A stretch of 64,000 bases of DNA from Nectonema munidae (taxonomy: Eukaryota > Nematomorpha > Nectonematoida > Nectonematidae), in NCBI GenBank assembly GCA_030549495.1, contig JAUIRK010000065.1:630001-694000 (forward strand), read 5' to 3'. Position numbers and translations under genes: made by a program. Under the pieces are notes generated by a model, which saw only the letters and a list, made by a program, of their open reading frames with translations, was not told the origin of the DNA and did no database searches. Numbering within the stretch: the stretch's first letter is position 1; each line of letters starts with the position of its first letter. Positions 44,101 through 55,812 of this stretch are shown here, piece after piece.

Positions 44101-47100
44101 AGTGTATTCAGCGCATACCTAAATTTTTAAGACTACTTTATATTTTTTTACAAAATTGGTGAAATTTAAATAAAAACTTAAAAATTTGACACCATAACTT
44201 AAGTTTTTTGAAAACTAATTTGCGTATCCCCTACAGCATACTCTATGGGTGGCAGGCAGGTTGGTTGAGATGATGGACTGAGCACGGAAGCCTCTGTATT
44301 CGATTCCTCATCGATACCAATTTGTTCATAGTTTGATATAAGCGGTACATCAGTGACTTGTCAATGAAAACACACTCACGATATATTCAAAAATTTGCTA
44401 CATAATTAACATAAGAGAGAAAGGAGACAAAATAAACTAATAAAGCAATTTTCACTATTTAAAATGAAACTGTCTGTTCTCAGAATAATTTCAAAATAAT
44501 AGGAGGCATAAAAATGAGATAGTTTATTTGATATTTTCAAGTTTTTATAAGCAGTAAAAGCCAACGTTGAAGTAGCTGACCCTTATAGGGTGGATTGGTA
44601 ACGCTTGTATTTTTTACATTCTGTAAAGAATCATAGTATACAAAACTGGTAGTTTAATCACTTTTCATAAAATTATTTAAGTCTAAGAACACAATATCAT
44701 TAAAAAAACCATTTAAAGTAACATAAATCATAAAAATCATAGTATACGAGAACAAGAAAATCATTGCATTTTTGACTATTTCACAAATAGAGTATTTTTG
44801 CTTTTAAACTAAACAGCTAGTTAAAATATACATTCCCAAATAGGTATTGAAAAAAAAATTCTTGACTTGAAAAAAGCAAAGTTTTCTAATGTTATAAAAT
44901 GTAACAAGCGTACTGATAAAGATTAAAAGTCATCTTTGTTAAAAAAAATTTTAACGCGAGTCTGACAATATTCATTGAAATAAAAGTGTAAAGATTGAAA
45001 ACTATTTTCTCTCATTTAAAAACACAAATTTTCATTTTTTGCAAAATGTTTGGTGTATTGATGGAACTAAATTTTTACCAAAAATCTCTATGATTAATTT
45101 TAATAGCTGAACTTTGGTATCATGAAAAAAGGTTCTGAAAATATTGAACTTATATTACGCTAAAAACTAGTTTCTAATGAGATAAAATAGAATTATTTTT
45201 AATTTAACTCTAAATACAAATTAGAGAGAAGAGAGCTGAATGAGATAGAAGAGCTTAAACAAGAGAAGAGAGCTTGAGTGATTGAGTTTTAGCAGAGAAA
45301 GCGGAAGAGAAAAACAGAAGGAGACAGAAAGAGAATCACTTTGACAGATGAGAAAATCTAGTGGATCATCAACATATGTTTGCTCAAAAATACTACAATG
45401 AGACGCTGTGATAAATATTGCTTACTTATTGTGTGCATATTGAAACAATGGCTTTTACATCGTTTGTAAAATATTTTTGATAGGAATTTCAGAGCAGCGT
45501 GGCATGATGTTTGATTCGAAAGCCTGCATTTCCTCTTTTATTCTCCTATCTTACATTATCATGTATTCGAATGATCATTACATCATATAATGCGATCATC
45601 ATACATGTTTTATAAACAAGCAGCAACTCTTACTTATAGAAAATTATTGGGGGGGGGGGGGGGGGGGGGGTCGTCGTCCCCACCCCTCCGGTCTACTTTA
45701 ATATCATAAAAAAACTTTTAGCAAAATTTCACTCTCAAGTACAGGTCATTCACCTCAATTTGAGGTGGTGCTACTACAACCATCAAACTCAGAATCCAAA
45801 ATAAGATAGATATCGATTAAAAAAATTCCCAAACCTCTTTTCATCATATAAAAGATTCACGTTAACATGGGGAAAATGTTATATAATATACATTGTTTGC
45901 TTGCAATCTTTATATATTAGACAAATTCCATACTGTCTTTCAAATTTTCGACTTGCATTTTTGAATTATAACCTCTAATTTTTTGTGTATACTCGTAGTC
46001 TTTTTCTAGTTTTCTCTTTTGCAGATCTTTGTTATGATAATAACTCCAACACGAGAATTGGCCAATCAAATCGCCACAGTATTAGCAGAATTAATATATG
46101 GTCTCTACAAAAAGGATACACCTGACATCACTAACTCGGAATCCAGCGCGTCGAATGACATCTTAGTTCCATCTTACGCCACTTTCATTGGAGGAAAGGA
46201 TCACTTGAAGGATAAACTGGCTTTTGATTCATCAGGCTCCAATATCGTTATAGGCACTCCAGGAAGAATAAACTATCTCATAAGTCATCTTAGAACATTT
46301 GCAAAAGCTCTCAAATCCCTGCACTACCTCGTTTTGGATGAAGCAGACCGTTTGTTGGAGTTGGGATTTCAGCATGACATCAATGAAATCCTTGACTCTC
46401 TACCAAAACAAAGACGAACATCTCTTTATTCCGCTACACAAGTCATTTTTCTTTTTTTGTTTATCGTAGATTTTCAACATATTTCAATGAATAATGGGTT
46501 AAATTAGTTCGCATGTACATTTACCCCCTCATTGACTCTAATTTACAGCTTTCAATTAAGATATGGTATCAACTTTCAGCCAGAAATTGCTTCTGTGCAT
46601 TGTTTAGGATACTATTTTCAATTATATTTTCACTCTGGAGTCTCTCGTCGTACAGAGATGGTAGACACTATTCTATACAATTCATTACTCTTTTTGAAAA
46701 AAATTATCAAAAATTGACTTAAAAAATTTTCAATCTCGCCTTTTCCAAATTATATTAAAAGACCACATAAAATTTTTTTTCATTATAGTTCCAAAATTGT
46801 TTCAATTTTTGTAAAAATTATATGTACAAAAAATTCTTTCGTAAAAGAATGTGGCGAGAAATATGACAGCATGTGAACAAAAATCATTATTGCGACAAAA
46901 TTAAAAACTATTTGCACTAAAAAAAATCAAAATACTCCTAAGCTATCCTGGGGATATAGAAAAGAATTTCCTTAAACGTATCGTTTCGAAGTTAGAGGGA
47001 GTAAAGACAGTATTTTTATTAATAGACTAAAGAAGTTCGTTTATTGATCCGAGCAGGACTCATAAATCCAACCTTTGTTAGTGTCAATCAAATTCTGCCA

Positions 47101-50100
47101 TCTCAAGAAAATGCCTCTGATCCCATTTCTAGTCAATTACTTCAAAACAATCTTCCTTTAGGACTTGTTAATTATTTCTTGGAAACGAAAAGTTGTGACA
47201 AAGTCAACATTTTTTACAACTTCCTTCTCTATCTATCTCAAGAAGTGGAAAGTAAAATTTATTCAGACGAATACTTTTCTTTTTATTTAAATTCTTTTCT
47301 ATTATCTTTATGACTTTGCAGTGCTGTGCTTTAGAAAGGTATAAACTCATTTTAAAGAAATCATGATTCAAGCATCACATTGCGGTATATATTAGCAAAT
47401 TATGCGTGTTCTGTGTCGACTTTAATTGATACATTATGGTTTCACTGGGTCTAAACCCTTGGACCATTAGGGATCACACAAATAACGTCCCCCAAACTTT
47501 TTAAGTTTCTACCCCTTGTCGTAATTTTTACGCCTCCTGCTCTATTTTTTAATACGCAGCATCTAAGATTCGTTTACCCCAATGTATGATCCCTTAGGCC
47601 ATCTCCGATGCTTATAATATAAAATGGAGTTTTCTATGTTTTGTTGAACACTTCTTTTGAGTATAAGGAAAGAAAACAAATTATTTAAGTAGAGAAACAG
47701 GCATAAAATAACAGACAAACGTTTTGGAGTTAGAAAAAAATAGAAAAGCAAGAATGCACTGAAACAATGACGTATTTCAAGTTTCCTAAGGATTAGCGTT
47801 AGAAAGACTTTATGACTTAAAAAAAGTGAAATTGTGGAGCGAGCAGAAATCTTAACTGAAAGAGGGTAACCAGCCTGTACTAAAAGCCCACTAAACTTCT
47901 AGGCTCTCGTTGTAGGAAGTAAAAAAGAATAAACACACTGCCTAAATTAGGAAAAACTTTACCACAGAAGCCCATTTGTATTTCAAAGGGTCTTGGAATA
48001 ACTCGTTATCAAGTCTAACATTTTTGATAGAGCGTGTTACAAAAGTGTTGGTCTTTTTCAGCAACTGCCATTCCGTGGATTACTTCATCCGTCTCATGCG
48101 CTCACACCTCGCTTCCCATCTTTCTTTGTTTTGCTTGCACCGCAAATTGACACCGTCCAAGCGAAGTTCCATGGTTTCCAGATTTTCGAGTTGTAGCAAA
48201 AGCGCAGTTTTATTTTGCACAGACATTGCCGCGCGTGGTATCGACATACCAGACTTGCATTGGGTCCTTCACTTTGATCCTCCATCAACACCAGAGGTTT
48301 TTTGCTATTTACCGCCCCAATTTTCCTCCAATTCTCTTTTAGACGTATATTCACAGGTGTGGGCGTACAGCGAGATATGACAAGAAGGGATGCTCCTTAA
48401 TTTTTCTTCAACCAAATGAAATCTCCTTCGTTGAGTTCATGAAAATCAACAAAAAACTTGTTTTACAATCTCTGCCTCTTGATGTCAGACAAAGTCTTGC
48501 GTAATTTTGTTATATACTTATCTCAAAAACACTCACTCTTCCATCCAATGTATATATATATTATACACTTGTGCCTGTCATAGTAAGTTGTAAAAATTTA
48601 TGTATCTTATTTTAAAACGTTGATTACAATTGTTATCATATGTGATATATTACAAGAAAAGTAGTAGGCAATCAGAGTGTTGGAATCGGACACTGAATTA
48701 GTACCACAATTTTTGAAGGTCTAAAACATATGTGTAAAGTCTCTTTCACGATCTTGTTAGTTTAGATCTACAAACAAAAAAGATTGAGACCTGCCAACCT
48801 TTTTGATTTGCTGTTGTTTAAATTGTAGTGTGAATTGATGAAGAAAAAATAAGACAAATAAGTGAAGGATCTATTGACGCCATACCTTAGTTCGCGCATT
48901 GCAAGTCAAATCAGAGTAGTCTTTGAGAGCAGATGATTTTTTAATAAAGGTTGAATAAGCTCAAAAAGAATTTAACAGGAAGAATTGAATTGAAAAGTCA
49001 AAGTTGAAAATGTCCTCATGAGTCACAAATTTAACAAAACAGAAATGAAAGAAATAATATAAGAAAAATAAGGAACAATGCCAACACTAAAAAGCTAACA
49101 CTTTATCAACGCGAGAGTCAAATAATAAACCTAAAATTTGATGAGATCACTAACAAACTAATTATTCAAATAATTTATTACTCAATTTGCTTCCATTCAT
49201 TTTGATTTTAATTTAGCCTTCCTTTCGATAACAAATCGTATATATATTTTTTCTAGCAATTGTAAATAAAGAATCTAAGTAAGTTTAATATACCTGGTCT
49301 TGTGAGGGTTAATAAACAAGGCCATAGAAAAATCTCCACTTACGCGTACCTACAAATGAGGCGGATTTCAACAAATAAATCGATCACTCGCACATTTTTC
49401 ATCAGTATCAGTTAATCGTTTGCGATTTTTTGATTTTGTAATGTTTAATAGCCAACAAAGAAGGAATATTTTTGTAGCCAAAGTTGCGAATTTGGTTATA
49501 TTTACTTCAAAAAATTTTGAATAATGCTTTCATATATCATTACAAAAACTTTCTTTAAAAGTCCTATCACATTTTATTTCTTTCACCTGTACTTGTAAAA
49601 GAACCATTTGGTGGCTTCACGAATATCATCAAGGTTGACAGGAAAAGAACCAAGAAATAGGATGCTTTGCCATAAGTTAAAACGACATTAAAAATATACA
49701 CACAAAATCAATATTCTTAATATAATGTATTTACTTCAAATCGCATTACATTCAGCGCGACAATATAATGATCTTAAAGGTCACATTCGCGCTCAATTTC
49801 TTTCCATTAAGTAAAAGTGCTGAACTTTTCAGAGATAATTTTTAAAACTAAAAATCCTTTTCTGAATAAAAATAATAAAAAGTGATGTGATACATTTTCA
49901 TCCTTCCAGTTTCTGTCTTTTGCGAAAATTTTCCGTGAACACCTTTTTTTCTATAAGCCCGATTTGATAAAGATTCAGACTTGAAATCGGGTCAAAAATT
50001 AAGGAAATTGTTTAGCAACCCTCAGGCCTCATGTTGCTAAATTTTTGGAATTGTAGACATCGTGTTATAAGACTCATTTTGAGTTGATTTAATTGTTATG

Positions 50101-53100
50101 TTTATAATAAAAATAAAATGTTATAATTTAATTAAAAAATAATGCTAAGAAACTTCAGGCCTGATACACAAAATGGAGTTGCTTATAAAAAAAAAGGTTC
50201 AGTAAAAGAAAACAATAAAAAGATTTAAAACTTCCTAAAAATGACCTTTTTTGATGAAACCCTCATTTTTGACATAAAAAGTTTTGAATTTAAATCACGC
50301 TCTATTTTTAGAAGTGTTTTGATGCATGCAAAAAATAATGCACTTTTGATTGACTTGGTAGGGCAGTTAAAAATTGGCCAAAGATGTCAAATTTTAGACT
50401 TTATAGCAAAAATAAAGCTAAAATTTTACAAAAAAAAATCTACAATTTTTATGGGAAAATACCCTTAAGAATTTTTTAAATTTTTTATTGAAAAATGAAT
50501 TAATAAAAAATTTGTTATTTATATATTAGAAATAAAAAAACAATGAAAGAAGTATATTTTATTTTTCGAATTTGCGGTAATTTAGAATCTGCAAAATGTT
50601 AGACTTCAGAAATCGGTTTTATTTTTAAACACAATTCGGCCTTAATTAATTTTTCTTTAACAGTTTCGTTACTTGAAACATCGATGCTGTGAGTAACTTT
50701 TTCTTTTTAAATGAATTATTTTGAATATAATTCACGAGAGATTATTTTATTGTATGTTGTGTCGCTACTGCCCCATTGAGCTTGAAAAGATTAAAAAATG
50801 CCATTGAATTAATTTGGGTAGAAGGAATGTGAAAAAGGATTTTAACAAAATGTTCGTCTAATTCAAAAAGCTAAACATTTTTAAATAGGAAATGTGAACT
50901 GGACGTGAGCGCAGACTTCAGAAAAGCTCTGGCATGCGATCGATCACTCTACCTACTGAGTCTGAAGGCCTTTGTTTCCACGGTGCGTGCGTACTCCGAA
51001 ATTCGCTGTAACATCGTTTTCCGACTGCGAGAACTTAGTGTTGAGGAAGTGGCAACCGCTTATGGCCTTCTCCATCTCCCGAATATGCCCGAACTGCGCC
51101 GAAGAGGAGCAGAACTGCGAAATATCTTCATTCCTCTCAAAATTAACTACTCTGCCATTCCTTTTAAAGATGCTCAAGCTGAAAAGGAAAGACTTGTAAA
51201 ACTTGAGTCTGCTAAAAAAGAAAAAACTTCTAAAACATTGGTATTATGCTTTTTAATAACTAAAGGAAAAAGTATAGCAGAATTTTATTATGTTTAATTT
51301 CTTGGTAACATTTATATTTTCCGACATTTTTAGTTTCCATCAAGACATAAGTGAAAATTATCATTACATTTAAAAATAAAGATACCTTCAAGTATATAAG
51401 GCACAGTTGGGATGTTTGTATGGAACTATGAGCAAAGAAGGCGGTTTGATGCTCGATCGGGTCCAAGACTTCGTGTCATCGATTCTAACAAACCCTGCTC
51501 AAACCCCCGTAATAGCTAAAGTGCAGTGTACCATATAAGCACAACTTTTGGAAATACATTTTTAACCAAGATTTTAAATTAAAACTAGAAATATGGTTTT
51601 TTTGTTTCAATTTATTTTTTCAAAAACGATAAAAACAATTAATTTGAAATGAATGCGATATTTGTTTTAAAATGTTTGCATATCTACACATCAAAGAAAC
51701 TTGCTTAAAATCTCTTAAATCAGTTGATCCATCACAAGCAATTGAAAATCCATGGGACAAAACGATGTCATTAATTTGCTTACAAGTAATGTTTTCTGTC
51801 TGACAGTGTTTGCAGATATAGGCATATCTCTTTTATCCTTTATTTGATTTTTTCTTTGTTTTTAAAATCAAAAAAAGCTGTTCTGATATTCTAATAAAAG
51901 ATTCTTTCAAAAACTCACAGTCTGTAACCGGCTTATCTCTTTTGACAATCTCTTGAATTGCGACAAAACTTGATGTAGTTGAATGAGGAGTTGTAATCCA
52001 GTTTTTGAAAAAAGTTTTGTCTACTTCGACTTTATTTTTAAGTTCCGTAACTGCCATTTTTCTTTCATCCGCTGTAGCAAAATCGATGTGTTTGTTTCTA
52101 AAATGTCTTTCAACATTTCAATTTTTATTATTCGATAACTTTTCGTCACATATCAAACACACAGGTAAGCCAGTATCATTAGCAACAAAAAAGCAAACAA
52201 GTTAGTCCAAGCTGTATTAAAGTCTCTATTTTCTTCATAAACTTTTCCTTTTTGGATTTAATCATTTTTGTAACCTAAAATTGTCACAACAAATCTGAAT
52301 TTAATTTTAAACATCTGTCATTTGCAAAAAAATTCAAAATATATAAAGGAATATAGTTTTCGTGTAAAAAAATTTAATGTTGTTTTGATGAGAAATTTTT
52401 AATTTATTCAACTCAAATACAGTTGAACCTCAATAATCCGAACGACTTTGTTTTGTGAGACATTTTTTCTTAAGACGAGTTTTCTGGATAAACAAAATAA
52501 GTTTTATTTCATGTTCGAAATTAAAATCAAACAGAAAATTTCCTTATTTTTTCATTAAAATGTAAAATATTAAATTATATCCTTTTTTCTTCTTCATTTT
52601 TTTTGCATTTTATGTCTTCTTTGGAATAATAATTCCTTCATTCTAATGATTTTTTTATACCAATTTCATTTCTTTCTCTCTTAATTAAATTACCTGAAAA
52701 TTTAAAAAACTGAAGCAAATTAATAAAGTATAACTATATTTTCTTATCAATATTCCTGAGTTAAAGTTTGTAAAAATAAATTTTCAAACCAAAAATACTT
52801 AGTTTTTAAAATCAAAAGTGCACTCACTTAACCCATTTACGGCCAATGTTCCTATTTTGGAACATAAATAATTTCATCTTTGTCTGCTTTTTTCAATCAC
52901 TTTGAATATTAATCGTCTGCGTTTTTTATATATCGTCTGCTTTGCTTGGCCATGGGTTAAATTCACCTTTTGGATCGAGAAAATATGGAAATTGAAACCA
53001 AACCATAAAGTATGTTGATGCGACACTTTTGTTTAAAATGATCCGCTTTAAATAACTTGAAACTTCAGCTTCAAAAGAAAATATTCAAAAACTCATTAAA

Positions 53101-55737
53101 AAATTTTACTAAAATTTTCGGTTGAATAGAAGAACTTTCATAAGAGAAATAACTTTTTGGAAGAGGTTACGGAATTTTAAAAAAACTCGCATCCAAAATT
53201 ATTCTAAATTTAATTGAGCCACTACTGTGTGGCCAAAAGAGGGAAAACTCATTTTTGAAAGTTGGAATTCTCTTCCTGACTCATGCATAAACACGAAAAA
53301 GTTAGCATTTGGTATATTATCTATATTTGGCTCAACATATTTATGCGAGAAAGTTTTTTTCAAGTATGAACTTTATCAAATGTAATTATTATCCTTCTCG
53401 TCTCACAGATGAAATTTACAAGCTTTTGTCAAAATGAAAACTACATCTTATGCTGCCGACATAGAAAAATTGCAATGAACTTGAGAAACAAAAATCGCAT
53501 TAATTTCAATTTAATTGTAACAAAAAAAGGATATTTCTTAATCTCATTTTCCATTGGTTAAAGATTAATTTCAAAAATTGTGCTTATGGTACATTGCATT
53601 TTTGTAAGTTTATATAAAAAATAAATTTTTTTGTGGCGCTACAGGTTGTTGTTTTTTTGCAAAATGGGTGCGTAATATGGCGGCTACTTAGGATGGAAAG
53701 GTTGCCAGACACTGCCTTAGAGGAACAAAGAGTATTGTATTAGTTTTTGATACATTTGTTAAAATAAAATTGACATTGTAATGTTTCTATTGTTCAGCTT
53801 TATTGTCGTTGGTTTATAAAGTTACTGATTAAACAAATATATAGGTTTCCTTAGAAAATGAGAACTAATTTATTTTTTTATTCTTAATGAATAAAGCATT
53901 TTATTTGTTATTAAATGTATACTATAAAAATATTTTACAGACATATGGCAATTTACTCCACAATAAACTTTAAGATAATAATTTGAAAAAATTTTTCATT
54001 AAAATTGATCTAACTTTATCATGTAAATTTAATTTAGATTGTTTACTTTCATTAATGAAGCAAAAAATTAGAATTTATAGTTTGGAAAGTTGAATTATCT
54101 TGGTTTTTCTCATGAAACTACATTTTTCTTTGAGGAAAAACTTTTTCTTTGAGGGCTGGTGGGCTGATAGGTAGAGGCGTCGCCTACGGATCTAAAGCCT
54201 TTGGGTTCGAATCCCGGCGATGCCATCGACTTATCATAAAAAGTTCATCAGTGCAGATATGGAAGTTTCTACTTCCCTTGCATGAAACACCCTGTCAAAA
54301 AAAAACTCAATGAAGAAATTACTAACTAGCTAAAAATTAGTTTCATTTGCAAACAAAACTATATTTCAAACTGATTTTGAGGACAAAAGGTTTATTACAG
54401 TCTGAAAGTGCAGTTTGCAAGTTTGATGTGAGCACTTTGAACATTTTCGGGTACTTCGTTTTTTTCTGGGTAAGCATAAAAAGCAAAAGCCTCTGGCCGA
54501 AGAAGTTTCAGTTGAAGTTTGTTGTGAGAAGCCATAAAAATCTAAAAGCGATTTAGTTTTCAGGTTTATTTGGGGCAGATTTGATCTAGCCTTCATAGCT
54601 TCTTCTGATAATAATAGGCAAAGTTTTTTTATGAAAATTTTTCTTCCTCCACTCTTTATAGAAGGAAAATCTTGAGGTGAATTGAATTTGGATATAATAA
54701 ATGAGTTTAGGCAAGACATATCTAGGTAGTTACTGAACAAAGCCATTGGCCATCTTCTACAGGGTTTATAACTACGGTATTGCTTCAACATTCTATTTCC
54801 AACATCCACCCCACATTTATGCTTGTTGTACTCAATCATAGATTCAGGTTTTCCAGCAGTTGCAGTAATTTCAACTTTTTTTCGATGTTGTGATGATAAA
54901 ATATAGACTACTTTGAAATTTCGTTTCGCGTGTCGTTTCGGAATGTATGCAGAAAGAGAAGCTTCTTTCGAATAAACTACACGAGCTTCGCATTCTTGTA
55001 GTTTGAGAGTTTTCATATAGTTCGGTTGTAAAACTTTTGGTATAAATCGTTTCGTAGACATCACCGTTCCACATATCGTGTATTTTTTTTCGAGGGCCCA
55101 TTTAGCTATGTCATGAGAGGTAAAGAATCTATCCATGAAAATACCAATACCATCAGGTAAATTTGCATCAGAAACAAGTCGTTTCACTATAGAAGAAGCT
55201 GAGAAGTAGCTGCGGTCTTCTAACCCTGAAATATATACTTCAGGTTTCAGGTAATAAAAACTTTGCGAATCGTTTATATGGTACACCTTGATACCATAAT
55301 GCCCCGGTTTTTTCGGGTCGTAAATCTTTGAGTTGAAGTTTCCTCTAAAACTAACAAGCTGCTCATCAATAGTTACGGCAGCATCAGGGGTCCAGTATTT
55401 ACCAAAGACTTCATAAAAGTGGTCGTGTAAGAATCGTATTGGCGCAAGTTTGTCGTTTGTGTTCCTAATTCTTTTATCATCGAAAGAAAGGAAAAAGTGT
55501 ATTAGAAAAAACATTTCTCTTCCAAGAGAAGCCTTTAGGAAAGGTGAACCACAAGTTTCACTAAAAAGTCTAAAAATGTCAACTTTTTGATCTAGGCATT
55601 CGCCAATATGTAGTAAGCAAGCAAAATAGGAAAGAATATGATGCACTTCAAACTTTTCATAACAGTGCCTCAAATTACTATGTTTAGGATTAGTTTTCCT
55701 AAAAAAAAGTATAAGTTTTATACCACATTCGCATTGC

Positions 55738-55812
<75 letters not shown>

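Larger units (their letters stand above)
43250..46024. other. DDX55 intron 2
   Basis: 2.8 kb holding a SINE (44250-44385) and a 22-base G run. A 108-codon open frame at 43694-44020 has no recognised domain. Confidence 0.7.

Noticed and set aside
46486-46505. ATGGGTTAA resembling a MITE terminus
   Set aside because: Only the last few bases match; there is no partner end or internal motif.
54150-54230. Possible tRNA gene with a good B box
   Set aside because: Acceptor and anticodon stems do not close, and the sequence continues into a tail shared with two other repeats, so it is a SINE head.
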